Below the pieces are notes generated by a model. The model worked only from the letters and a program-made list of their open reading frames with translations. It had not been told where the DNA came from and did no database searches. The position numbers and the translations under genes were made by a program. Below, piece by piece: positions 17,112 to 25,356 of a stretch of DNA of 64,000 nt. Positions within the stretch are counted from its first letter, which is position 1, and every line of letters starts with the position of its first letter. The stretch is from Clostridium_AD sp050717545 (GTDB lineage: Bacteria > Bacillota > Clostridia > Clostridiales > Clostridiaceae). The stretch is taken from assembly GCF_050717545.1 (NCBI RefSeq), contig NZ_JBOITN010000033.1, positions 62,001-126,000 of the forward strand, written 5' to 3'.

Positions 17112-17138
17112 TATTTTCTATTTTTCAATGGTTAAGAG

Positions 17139-17163
17139 AAGTATATATACTTTTCTTTTTTTT
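17139..17163 (+). terminator. Terminator of the fab-acc operon
   Basis: A self-complementary AAGTATATATACTT core (17139-17152) with short flanking complementarity is followed by TTCTTTTTTTT. The stem resembles the GTATATATTAC arm of the dispersed hairpin family but lacks its loop. Confidence 0.7.
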
Positions 17164-17243
17164 GGTATTGAACTGTACATAAAAATCATACATAATAGGA
17201 GATAGGAATAATATTTAGGATAATGGCAAAGGGGAATTAAGTT

Positions 17244-18125
17244 ATGAGCAAAACATATAATGGTACGATTTTAGTAATAGATTCAGGCTGTGATTTACCT
17301 TTAGAGTATATTAAACAAGATAGCATTGTGCCCATAGGTCTTATATGTAATTTTAAAGGCCAAGTAATAGAGGACGATTTTGGAGAAAACTTTGAACGCA
17401 AAGATTTTTATGATGCTATAAGGCAAGGAGAAATGCCAACTACATCACAGATAAATAGTGAAAGATATGTAGAGGTATTTAAAAAACATGTTATGGAAAA
17501 TAAGTCTATTATATATATTGTCATGTCTTCGGCATTAACAGGAACTATAAATAGTGCCAACATAGCAAGAGGAACTGTACTAGAAGAATTTCCAGAGGCA
17601 GATATAAGTATAGTTGACAGTAAATGTGCAAGTCTTGGACAAGGACTTTTAGTTCATTACGCTTATGAAATGTTAAAAAAAGGAAAAACTAAAGAAGAAA
17701 TAGTTACGTGGCTTGAGGGGAATAAACTTAAGATAAATCATTGGTTCACTGTTAATGATTTAAACCATTTAAAAAGAGGTGGAAGAATATCAAGTTCTGC
17801 TGCAACCGTTGGTACATTGTTAAATATAAAACCCGTTTTATTTATAGACGACGAAGGAAAACTTACTCCTTTTACTAAATGTAGAGGAAGAAGAAAGGCA
17901 ATAAGTACGTTGGCTCAAAAGTTCAATGAAAAAACAGATGCAAGTAAAGAGCAAGTTATTGCAATAGGTCATGGGGATTGTATCGAAGATGCATTAGTTT
18001 TAGAGGCGATGGTTCGCCAGCATGGAAATGTTAAAGATGTTATTTTAAGTTATGTTGGTACAGCTATTGGATCACATACAGGACCGGAAATGTTAGGGTT
18101 GTTTTTTATGGCAGATGAAAGATAA
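17244..18125 (+). CDS. DegV-family fatty-acid-binding protein (FakB type)
   Basis: A 293-residue EDD-fold protein. It shows the N-terminal V-I-D-S-G-C-D-L-P motif, the T-T-S-Q-I-N-S loop, S-S-A-L-T-G-T, L-K-R-G-G-R-I-S and the C-terminal I-G-S-H-T-G-P-E-M that contacts the fatty-acid carboxylate in DegV/FakB proteins. Such proteins present exogenous fatty acids to the FakA kinase. Its place just behind the fab-acc operon fits that role, but it has its own leader after the operon terminator, and no fakA is in the window. Confidence 0.9.
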   Translation: MSKTYNGTILVIDSGCDLPLEYIKQDSIVPIGLICNFKGQVIEDDFGENFERKDFYDAIRQGEMPTTSQINSERYVEVFKKHVMENKSIIYIVMSSALTGTINSANIARGTVLEEFPEADISIVDSKCASLGQGLLVHYAYEMLKKGKTKEEIVTWLEGNKLKINHWFTVNDLNHLKRGGRISSSAATVGTLLNIKPVLFIDDEGKLTPFTKCRGRRKAISTLAQKFNEKTDASKEQVIAIGHGDCIEDALVLEAMVRQHGNVKDVILSYVGTAIGSHTGPEMLGLFFMADER

Positions 18126-18214
18126 TGGCTTAAGTATATAAAAAGGTAAAATTGCAATAATAAGTTAACATAATAATTTTAAGTCATAGTTAATAGATAC
18201 TTATTTAAATAAAT

Positions 18215-18262
18215 CAAAAGGAAGATGTCATAAGCTAATTTAGCCATGATATCTTCCTTTTG
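18215..18262. terminator. Bidirectional hairpin terminator between degV-like gene and SASP-like gene
   Basis: CAAAAGGAAGAT (18215-18226) pairs with ATCTTCCTTTTG (18251-18262), with partial inner pairing. Left A-rich and right T-rich flanks suit termination from both sides. Confidence 0.75.
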
Positions 18263-18281
18263 GTTTTGAACATATTAAAAA

Positions 18282-18446
18282 TTATTTCTTCTTGTTTTCT
18301 GGTTTTTTATCTTTTCCTAACTTCTTAGATTCATTAGAAAATCCTATTTCATTAGCAGTTTCCATTTTCATTTTATCTAATTCCTTTTTTGTTTTTTGAC
18401 CTGCTTTTTTATTATCTTTGCTATTTTTGTTGTCTTTATGTGACAT
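18282..18446 (-). CDS. Short Lys-rich peptide with SASP-like motif
   Basis: A 54-residue, highly basic peptide. The first 20 residues are rich in K, N and D; the middle reads K-E-L-D-K-M-K-M-E-T-A-N-E-I-G-F, which resembles the first helix and the germination-protease site of alpha/beta-type small acid-soluble spore proteins, but the second DNA-binding helix (R/K-x-N-G) is absent. AGGAGG lies 8 bases before the ATG, and the reverse-strand stop is followed by a terminator, so it is a real gene. A truncated or minor SASP is the best guess; a spore role is inference. Confidence 0.7.
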   Translation of the reverse strand: MSHKDNKNSKDNKKAGQKTKKELDKMKMETANEIGFSNESKKLGKDKKPENKKK

Positions 18447-18680
18447 ATCGCATACCTCCTTATATTGATTAATAATGAAAACAATTATCCATTGTTTGCA
18501 TCTTAATATTAATTATCTAAATATTATTATAACCAGAGTTTTAAGTTGTATACGAGAAAATTTTGATTTTTACAGATGAGTATAATTAGACTAGTATGTC
18601 GTTTTATTATTTATACTCATGTGCTTTATAATGGTATAATTAATATTAATAATTGAATTTACATAGGAGGCAGTAATAAT

Positions 18681-19490
18681 ATGAATAAAACAATAGGGTT
18701 TATAGGTTGTGGTAATATGGCGCAAGCTATGATAAGTGGAATAGTAAAATCAAAATTAGTATCTAGCGAAGAGGTAATAGCAAGTAATCCATCAGATAAA
18801 AACTTAATTAAGGTGAAAAAAGAATATAATATTTTAATAACGCAGAATAATACGGAAGTTGCAAAATTTTCTGACATAGTAATACTTTCTGTAAAGCCTT
18901 ATAAATATTTTGAGGTTATTGATGAGATAAAACAATATTTAAAAAAAGATGTAATTATAGTAACAATAGCCGCAGGGATAACACTTGAGCATATGCGCGG
19001 AGCTCTTGGAGATGATGCGAAGGTTATAAGAACTATGCCAAATACTCCAGCACTTGTTGGAGAGGGAATGAGTGCGCTTTGCGCTAACTCAAATATAACT
19101 AAAGAAGAGCTTACGCTAGTAATAGATATTTTTGAAAGTTTTGGGAAGATTGAGATTTTAGAAGAAAAGCTCATTGATGTAGTTCCAGCAGTTAGCGGTT
19201 CATCCCCAGCTTACGTGTACATGTTTATTGAAGCATTAGGTGATGGCGCAGTTATGCAAGGTATGCAAAGAGACAAAGCCTATAAAATGGCAGCTCAAGC
19301 GGTGCTAGGGGCAGCTAAGATGGTCCTTGAGACAGGAGAACATCCGGGTAAACTTAAAGACAATGTATGTTCACCAGGGGGAAGTACTATAGAGGCAGTA
19401 TATACTTTAGAGAAAAACAATTTTAGAGGTTCAATAATGTCTGCTATGGAAAGTTGTACGCAAAAAGCGATTAAAATGGGTGAAAAATAA
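18681..19490 (+). CDS. proC: Pyrroline-5-carboxylate reductase
   Basis: A 269-residue enzyme making proline from pyrroline-5-carboxylate with NAD(P)H. Signatures are the Rossmann motif I-G-F-I-G-C-G-N-M-A, the V-I-R-T-M-P-N-T-P-A motif, and the C-terminal S-P-G-G-S-T-I-E-A substrate-binding segment. Site AGGAGG precedes the ATG. Apparently monocistronic; no proA or proB is near. Confidence 0.96.
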   Translation: MNKTIGFIGCGNMAQAMISGIVKSKLVSSEEVIASNPSDKNLIKVKKEYNILITQNNTEVAKFSDIVILSVKPYKYFEVIDEIKQYLKKDVIIVTIAAGITLEHMRGALGDDAKVIRTMPNTPALVGEGMSALCANSNITKEELTLVIDIFESFGKIEILEEKLIDVVPAVSGSSPAYVYMFIEALGDGAVMQGMQRDKAYKMAAQAVLGAAKMVLETGEHPGKLKDNVCSPGGSTIEAVYTLEKNNFRGSIMSAMESCTQKAIKMGEK

Positions 19491-19649
19491 TTCTAGGTTT
19501 AAAATGAGATATATTTTGTATTAGGTCAATAGAGTTTATACTTTGTTTATAATTTGTTTATGGAAAGTAGAGACATGTACATTAAAATAGAATTATGGAA
19601 GGCTTTCATGTTCAAAAGCAAATTTTAAATATAAAGGGGATTTAATATA

Positions 19650-20900
19650 ATGAAATTAAATAAGAAAACTACAACAATTCTAAGTTTTATGATAGGAACT
19701 GTTATGTTCACAACTACAGCTATAGCACAAGTATTAGTTAAAAGTGGATATGATCAACTTAAGGATTCTGTTAAATATACAGCAAAAAGTGCTACAAGTA
19801 CGCTTAAAAGTTATACTTCTGATATGTCTGTTGTTCTAAAGGATAATAATACTGTTCTTTATTCTACAAGTGATATTAGCAAAGTTGATGTGTCAAAGGG
19901 AGCTAAGGAAACTGTAAGAACTAGGGTTGAGGGTTCAAAGAAAACGGAGAATTACAGTTACTCCGATAAAAATGGTTATATTAACAAAAATGGTAAAGAG
20001 GATATTTATTATACAACTGATCTTGAAACTCCTCAAAAAAATACAGCTTCTAAAAATCCTTTTGATGAAGAGGGAGCTTCGGACATGGAAAAAATTGCTG
20101 ATGCCCTTATTGGAAATTTGAAAGATGCTGTTGTAGTCACTGAAAAGTCAGATGGAAGCAAAACTTTATCTGGATCTTTAAGTGAATCACAAATTCCAGC
20201 GCTTATCAATGCAGTGGTATCTCTACAATCTAAAAGGGAACTTGGTTACAACTCATCTAATAACGAGAATATCATGCCAAAAATAGTAAGTGATGTATTT
20301 GTAAAAGAAGTTAAAGGAAATATGGTAACAACTAAAGATGGATTAATTAAGAGCGTTCTTGGCAGCGGAGTAATATCAGGCAAAGATGAGAAAGGTGTAG
20401 AACATAAATTGACATTTGAAATATTAGCAAAAATGACTGATGTTAATTCAACTAAGGTTAGCAAACCAGATCTTTCTGGTAAAAAAGTAGAAAAAAGTGT
20501 GCAGCAGGATTATAGTAAATTAATTAATCCAGAAAAATATATTGGTAAATATAAAACAGATATTTTAGTAGAAAAAGATGCTAAATTTATAAAAATAGGT
20601 GAGAAATTCTTAGATGTTACCGCAGTAGATGACAAAGGTATTAGCGGAAGATATTATGAGCAGTACGTTAAGGGATATGAAGAATATGCAACTGATAATA
20701 AAGACTTTAAATTTAATGCTAAGTTCGAAAAAGATAAAGGATTTTATGCAACATTTAATTCAACCGGCGACGATTCAAATAATAAGGCGACAGGATATAT
20801 AAATATAAACATTGGTTCAGCTGGAATAAACTTTAATTTAGATGGAAGAAGAACAGGAAATAAGCTTTATGATGATAAATATAGTAAAATATTTAATTAA
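19650..20900 (+). CDS. Exported or membrane-anchored protein of unknown function
   Basis: A 416-residue protein beginning M-K-L-N-K-K followed by a hydrophobic segment (about residues 10-27) ending T-T-A-I-A-Q, a signal peptide or membrane anchor. The rest is hydrophilic, K/D/S/N-rich and beta-like with no cysteine or enzyme motif that I recognise. It lies upstream of an ABC transporter and two-component system, but a terminator at 20935 separates them. Proteins with this context may be envelope-stress sensors or accessory factors. That is inference only. Confidence 0.75.
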   Translation: MKLNKKTTTILSFMIGTVMFTTTAIAQVLVKSGYDQLKDSVKYTAKSATSTLKSYTSDMSVVLKDNNTVLYSTSDISKVDVSKGAKETVRTRVEGSKKTENYSYSDKNGYINKNGKEDIYYTTDLETPQKNTASKNPFDEEGASDMEKIADALIGNLKDAVVVTEKSDGSKTLSGSLSESQIPALINAVVSLQSKRELGYNSSNNENIMPKIVSDVFVKEVKGNMVTTKDGLIKSVLGSGVISGKDEKGVEHKLTFEILAKMTDVNSTKVSKPDLSGKKVEKSVQQDYSKLINPEKYIGKYKTDILVEKDAKFIKIGEKFLDVTAVDDKGISGRYYEQYVKGYEEYATDNKDFKFNAKFEKDKGFYATFNSTGDDSNNKATGYININIGSAGINFNLDGRRTGNKLYDDKYSKIFN

Positions 20901-20934
20901 TAATAAGTAAGATAGGATAATTAAGTTTAAAGGG

Positions 20935-20984
20935 GAGGACTCTAAAACAAAGTATTTTAATAAATAATGAGTCCTCGCTTTTTT
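20935..20984 (+). terminator. Terminator after the exported-protein gene
   Basis: GAGGACTC (20935-20942) and GAGTCCTC (20969-20976) form an 8-bp stem, followed by GCTTTTTT. Its presence rules out the ATG at 20967 as the start of the next gene. Confidence 0.75.
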
Positions 20985-21023
20985 AATTATAAGAAATGTA
21001 AAACTGATTTTGGGGGTGCTAAA

Positions 21024-21755
21024 GTGGAAAATGAAAAAGTTATTGAAATTAAAAATCTTTCTAAGTTATACAAAAATGGAAGAGGTATATCAGATATAAA
21101 TATTGATATAAATAAAGGGGATATATTTGGATTTTTAGGCCCTAATGGTGCAGGTAAAACTACTGCTATGAAAATAATGACAGGACTTATAAAACCAGAT
21201 AGTGGAGATGTTAAGATATTGGGTCAAAGTATTCTCGCGGAATACGAAAGTGTAATGGGAAAAGTAGGGTGCATTATAGAAACTGCGGAGTGTTATCAGT
21301 ATTTAACAGCTTATGAAAATTTAAAACAAGTTTCAAGATATTATAAAAGTGTTGATGACAATAGAATTCATGAAGTCTTAGAACTGACGGGACTTTTAAA
21401 ATATAAAAATGAGAAACCAAGGAAATTTTCACTTGGAATGAAACAAAGACTGGGAATTGCGGCTGCGATAATATCAAAACCTAAGGTAATTATTTTGGAC
21501 GAGCCCTTAAATGGACTTGATGTTGAAGGAATGATTGCTATGAGAAACATAATAAAAGAAATGGTAGAAAAAGAAAAGACTACATTTTTTATATCAAGCC
21601 ATCTAATCCACGATGTTGAACTTACTTGTACTCATATTGGAGTATTATACAATGGGAAGATGCTTAATGTAGACACTATGAAAAACATATTAAATAATTA
21701 TGCAACACTTGAAAATTATTTTGTTAGCGAGGTAGAGAGAAATGGTAGAGTTTAA
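21024..21755 (+). CDS. ABC transporter ATP-binding protein, BcrA-like
   Basis: A 243-residue ATPase with Walker A G-P-N-G-A-G-K-T-T (from residue 39), signature F-S-L-G-M-K-Q-R and Walker B V-I-I-L-D-E-P-L-N-G-L-D, of the BcrA/peptide-resistance class. The start is taken as GTG 21024 behind TGGGGGTG. A longer frame from ATG 20967 would begin inside a terminator and lacks homology. It overlaps the permease gene by 14 bases, and the next genes encode a histidine kinase and response regulator, as in bacitracin or lantibiotic resistance modules. Confidence 0.9.
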   Translation: MENEKVIEIKNLSKLYKNGRGISDINIDINKGDIFGFLGPNGAGKTTAMKIMTGLIKPDSGDVKILGQSILAEYESVMGKVGCIIETAECYQYLTAYENLKQVSRYYKSVDDNRIHEVLELTGLLKYKNEKPRKFSLGMKQRLGIAAAIISKPKVIILDEPLNGLDVEGMIAMRNIIKEMVEKEKTTFFISSHLIHDVELTCTHIGVLYNGKMLNVDTMKNILNNYATLENYFVSEVERNGRV

Positions 21756-22494
21756 AGCTGCATTAATAAATGAAATTGAAAAATTGTATAAAAGAAAAAA
21801 AGTTTTAGTTGCAGTGATTATATCTCTAGTTTTTATAATAGTTGGACAATTATCTATGGTAGTCTTAAGAAGTGGATTTGGGGTGAGAGGGGTGTCAAGC
21901 ATGGAATTTCCTATTCTTGTGTTGGCAGTAGTTGTGAATACAATTCTTCCTTTATTTACAGCACTAGTTACTATTGAAAGCTTTTCAGGAGAATTTTCGC
22001 AAAATACTATGAAAATTGCACTTACAAGACCTATTACTAGATTTAAGTTTTACGCGGCTAAATTAACTGCAATTATGTTATTTATACTTGTAAATCTTAT
22101 ATTTGTAATGATTTTTTCAATCGCTGCTGGTTGTATTTTTAATGCAAATACATTCGCAATTACGAGTGTTTTTAAAATACTAATTTCTTATGTTGTAACA
22201 TTAGCGCCTATGGTGATATTATCAATAATTATTGCTTTTTTTGCAAATATTATTAGAAGTGGGATAGGTGTGTTTTTTGTATCTATTTTTGTTTTTGTTA
22301 TGTTTAAAGGGTTAGGTCTTATTTTTTATAGATTTAATGGTGTATTTATTACATCTATGATGAGTTGGTACACATTATTTAATATGGATACTATTCCTTA
22401 TTTTAAAATATTTCTTCAATTTATGATGATGATTAGTTACGGTATAATATTTTTCACAGCAGGATATTATATATTTGATAACAAGGAATTTTAA
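21742..22494 (+). CDS. ABC-2 type permease, BcrB-like
   Basis: A 250-residue protein with six hydrophobic segments and a short N-terminal cytoplasmic stretch K-L-Y-K-R-K-K, followed by the typical ABC-2 loop (F-S-G-E-F-S-Q-N-T-M-K-I-A-L-T-R-P-I-T-R). It overlaps the ATPase gene by 14 bases, so the two are coupled and form the transporter. The substrate is unknown; peptide antibiotic export or resistance is the usual role of this class. Confidence 0.88.
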   Translation: MVEFKAALINEIEKLYKRKKVLVAVIISLVFIIVGQLSMVVLRSGFGVRGVSSMEFPILVLAVVVNTILPLFTALVTIESFSGEFSQNTMKIALTRPITRFKFYAAKLTAIMLFILVNLIFVMIFSIAAGCIFNANTFAITSVFKILISYVVTLAPMVILSIIIAFFANIIRSGIGVFFVSIFVFVMFKGLGLIFYRFNGVFITSMMSWYTLFNMDTIPYFKIFLQFMMMISYGIIFFTAGYYIFDNKEF

Positions 22495-22512
22495 ATATTT
22501 TCGAGGTGAGAA

Positions 22513-23946
22513 ATGAATATAAAAAAACGGCTACTTTTGTCTAATACTATAACAATAATAATTCCTTTTATGGTCACAATTATAGCAGCATTTCTATTTA
22601 TTTTTATTTCTTCAAGAGTTTTTAATAGGAGTGTTGGTTATGATAATTTCAAGAAATTCGTATTTATAAAGTCGCAATTATCTGATACTAGTAATGATAT
22701 ATGGAAAGAAAAATCTTCGAATATAGAGGAGCCACAATTTCAGAGGTATTTACAGCAAAAGTTATCAAATATAAATGGAGATATTATAATACTTAAAAAC
22801 AATGTTACCATTTATACATCCAAGGATGTAAATAAAATTGATATAGAAAAATGTTTATTAGAAGCTAAAAGTAAGTCTCAAAAAAAAATAGTGATAATTG
22901 ATTCCAAATCATACATGGTGGAAGTAGCGGAAGTTAAATTTAAAGATGATGCTTTAGGAAATGTAATATTACTAGCACCTACTTTTGAATATTCAAATAT
23001 ACTTGAAGAGTTTACTATATTCGTACTTTCGGTATTCCTTATTACATTTATAGTTATTAATGTATTTATGTCTTATCTGCTTTCAAAAAGAATAATAAAT
23101 CCATTATCACTTTTAAAGCAGGCCGTAGAAGAGATCAGCACGGGTGATTTAAGTGTGGAAATTACTGAAACTGGTGATAAGGAAATTAGAGAGTTATGTG
23201 CCGATTTTGAGAAGATGAGAATACAACTTAAGGATACAACAAGGCTTAAAAAGAAGTATGATGAGAATAGGAATATGCTTGTTTCTAGCATATCACATGA
23301 TCTTAAAACACCAATAACCTCCATAAAGGGTTATGTTAAAGGTATTTTAGACGGCGTTGCGAATACTCCTGAGAAAGTAGATCGCTATTTAAAAACTGTT
23401 TATTCAAAATCGGAACAGATGGACGTTATGATTGATGATTTGCTTTTATATTCCAAACTCGATTTAAGTCAACTCCCATTTAACTTTGAAAAAACTGATA
23501 TTATAGATTATTTTAATTATTGTATTCATGATAGTTCACTGGAACTTGAAAAGTCCAATATAAAAATTTCTTTAGAAAATAATTTAGATGGTATAAAATA
23601 CGTTAATATAGATAGAGAAAGATTGATGAGGGTTATACTAAATATCATTGATAATTGTCGTAAATATATGGATAAGCAACAAGGGGAGATTACCATTTGT
23701 TTGCGAGAGACAAATTCTAGTATTATAATTGAGATAAGGGATAATGGTTCTGGCATAATTGAGAAGGATGTAAATAAAATATTTGACAGATTTTATAGAG
23801 CGGATGCTGCAAGAAGTGAGGCAAAAGGTAGTGGACTAGGACTTGCTATTGCTAAGCAAATTGTGGAGGGGCATAGCGGCACAATTTGGGCTGTGAGTCA
23901 TGAAAACCAAGGCATAAGTATCTTAATATCACTAGGGAAAATATAA
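22513..23946 (+). CDS. Membrane sensor histidine kinase
   Basis: A 477-residue kinase: TM1 at about residues 10-33, an extracytoplasmic domain of about 130 residues, TM2 near 165-190, HAMP to about 240, then HisKA with phospho-acceptor H262 in S-I-S-H-D-L-K-T-P and a HATPase domain with N-box N-I-I-D-N-C and G-boxes D-N-G-S-G-I and G-S-G-L-G-L-A. It lies 18 bases behind the permease and 16 before its regulator. The large outer domain suggests direct ligand sensing rather than transporter-based sensing. Confidence 0.93.
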   Translation: MNIKKRLLLSNTITIIIPFMVTIIAAFLFIFISSRVFNRSVGYDNFKKFVFIKSQLSDTSNDIWKEKSSNIEEPQFQRYLQQKLSNINGDIIILKNNVTIYTSKDVNKIDIEKCLLEAKSKSQKKIVIIDSKSYMVEVAEVKFKDDALGNVILLAPTFEYSNILEEFTIFVLSVFLITFIVINVFMSYLLSKRIINPLSLLKQAVEEISTGDLSVEITETGDKEIRELCADFEKMRIQLKDTTRLKKKYDENRNMLVSSISHDLKTPITSIKGYVKGILDGVANTPEKVDRYLKTVYSKSEQMDVMIDDLLLYSKLDLSQLPFNFEKTDIIDYFNYCIHDSSLELEKSNIKISLENNLDGIKYVNIDRERLMRVILNIIDNCRKYMDKQQGEITICLRETNSSIIIEIRDNGSGIIEKDVNKIFDRFYRADAARSEAKGSGLGLAIAKQIVEGHSGTIWAVSHENQGISILISLGKI

Positions 23947-23962
23947 TAAATAGAGGTGGATT

Positions 23963-24658
23963 GTGAAAAGAATTCTAATAGTTGAGGACGATGTAAGTAT
24001 TGCAGAACTTCAAAAGGACTATTTAGAAATAGAGGGATTTGAAGTTAAGATATGTAATGATGGAGTGTCTGGATTAAATATTTTAAAAACGGATGAATTT
24101 GACCTCCTAATTCTTGATGTAATGCTTCCTAAAATAGATGGTTTTACCATTTTGAGGAGCATACGAGAAGAAAAGGACATACCGGTTTTAATGGTTTCTG
24201 CAAAAAAAGAAGACATTGATAAAATAAAAGGCTTGAGTCTTGGAGCTGATGACTATATTACAAAACCGTTCAATCCAAGTGAATTGGTTGCTAGAGTAAA
24301 GTCACATATTCGAAATTATGAGCGAATAAAAAATAAATTTAAAACAAGTGTTAAGAGCAGCACTCTAATAATAAGAGGACTAGAAATAAAAAAAGATTGC
24401 AGGCAGGTATTTGTAAATGGAATCGAAATAAACCTGGCTCAAAAGGAATTCGATTTACTTCTATATCTCGCTGAAAATCCTAATCGAGTATTTAGCAAAG
24501 CTGAATTATTTGAAAGAATATGGGGATTTGATGCTTTATCAGATACTGCAACTGTTACGGTACATATCGGTAGAGTGAGAGAAAAAATTGAAAGCAATAC
24601 ATCAACACCTCAATATATTGAAACTGTTTGGGGAACTGGGTACAGGCTCAGGGTATAA
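23963..24658 (+). CDS. OmpR/PhoB-family response regulator
   Basis: A 231-residue regulator with a receiver domain (acidic pair E-D-D near the N-terminus, phospho-acceptor D52 in L-D-V-M-L-P, K in I-T-K-P-F) and a winged-helix DNA-binding domain (A-Q-K-E-F-D-L-L, W-G-x2 motif, V-H-I-G-R-V-R-E-K-I). GTG start after AGAGGTGG. It is the last gene of the transporter/two-component set and probably controls it. Confidence 0.94.
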   Translation: MKRILIVEDDVSIAELQKDYLEIEGFEVKICNDGVSGLNILKTDEFDLLILDVMLPKIDGFTILRSIREEKDIPVLMVSAKKEDIDKIKGLSLGADDYITKPFNPSELVARVKSHIRNYERIKNKFKTSVKSSTLIIRGLEIKKDCRQVFVNGIEINLAQKEFDLLLYLAENPNRVFSKAELFERIWGFDALSDTATVTVHIGRVREKIESNTSTPQYIETVWGTGYRLRV

Positions 24659-24771
24659 AATATACTCTAAACTTGTATCTTTTTATATTTATAGTTTTTT
24701 TAAAATTAATGTAATATAAATTGAAAATAGAACATATATTTGCTTTATAGCATTAATATTTATAAAAACTA

Positions 24772-24800
24772 TTGACTAAGGAACAAATGTTCGGTACAAT
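24772..24800 (+). promoter_or_regulatory. Promoter with LexA (Cheo) box
   Basis: TTGACT (24772-24777) and TACAAT (24795-24800) have 17-base spacing. The spacer contains GAAC-AAAT-GTTC (24781-24792), a perfect GAACnnnnGTTC match to the Gram-positive LexA/DinR box and 13 of 14 bases of CGAACRNRYGTTCG. LexA bound there would block RNA polymerase. A leader of about 135 bases precedes the gene. Confidence 0.87.
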
Positions 24801-24941
24801 ATAAATATAGCAAATTAAGACAAAATACCTGTAAAGTATTTAAAAATATATAATTATTTCATGTTAGGCAAGAGTTATTTTGCGGCTGAACTACATTTCT
24901 AAAAACTACTTTAGTAGATTATTTAACTGGGGGCAAAACAA

Positions 24942-25253
24942 ATGGAAACAAAGGATTTATTAGTTAAGATGAATTATTCAAGGGAAGGTAGTGACAGTTT
25001 AGCAATAACATACACTCAAAGTACAGTCAAAGCTGATCATTCTTCTAAATACCTAATATGCGGTGGAAGATACAATAGAAATGGTGGGACTATAACATTT
25101 AAGGCTAAAAACATAGAAGAAGCTACGGAAATAGCAAATAATAATTTAGTAGGTAATGCAGGTTCTAATAAATACGGGTATCTTAAGCAAGGACTTTATG
25201 ATAAACAATATATAGAAAATAAAATTAGTACAAAAGAGTGTTTTAAAATTTAA
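24942..25253 (+). CDS. Small protein of unknown function, probably SOS-induced
   Basis: A 103-residue soluble protein beginning M-E-T-K-D-L-L-V, with a glycine- and asparagine-rich middle (C-G-G-R-Y-N-R-N-G-G-T), a helix N-I-E-E-A-T-E-I-A and a C-terminal K-E-C-F-K-I. I do not recognise a domain. A GGGGG-type ribosome site lies upstream. Its promoter carries a LexA box, so it is probably DNA-damage inducible, unlike its neighbours. Its stop codon overlaps the start of a dispersed 32-bp repeat and a terminator follows, so it is monocistronic. Confidence 0.75.
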   Translation: METKDLLVKMNYSREGSDSLAITYTQSTVKADHSSKYLICGGRYNRNGGTITFKAKNIEEATEIANNNLVGNAGSNKYGYLKQGLYDKQYIENKISTKECFKI

Positions 25254-25283
25254 CGACATTTCAGCTCCTCAGGAGATGATTTA
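25252..25283 (+). repeat. Dispersed 32-bp GCTCCnCAGGAG repeat
   Basis: This copy differs from that at 50499-50530 at a single base within 32, and shares 21 of 22 bases with 9536-9557. It starts inside the stop codon of the SOS-linked gene. It contains a CTCC/GGAG mini palindrome and GGAG-ATG-ATT-TAG. Confidence 0.88.
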
Positions 25284-25300
25284 GTAAAACTTTTTTATAT

Positions 25301-25348
25301 TTATAAAGAAAAATTGGTAGTTATTAAACCAATAATTTTTCTTTATAA
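25301..25348. terminator. Bidirectional terminator
   Basis: TTATAAAGAAAAATTGGT (25301-25318) pairs with 25328-25348 with a small bulge. It lies between the convergent SOS-linked gene and the HD-GYP gene, and has A-rich and T-rich outer arms. Confidence 0.85.
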
Positions 25349-25356
25349 CAATCGCA

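Noticed and set aside
20967..21023. Longer N-terminus for the BcrA-like ATPase from ATG 20967
   Set aside because: The region is the right arm and T run of a terminator, and the extra residues have no ATPase-family similarity. GTG 21024 has a proper ribosome site.
24904..24920. ACTACTTTAGTAGATTA as a regulatory motif shared with 45400-45420
   Set aside because: Only about 16 bases, AT-rich, and two places; too weak to claim as a family, so it is only mentioned.
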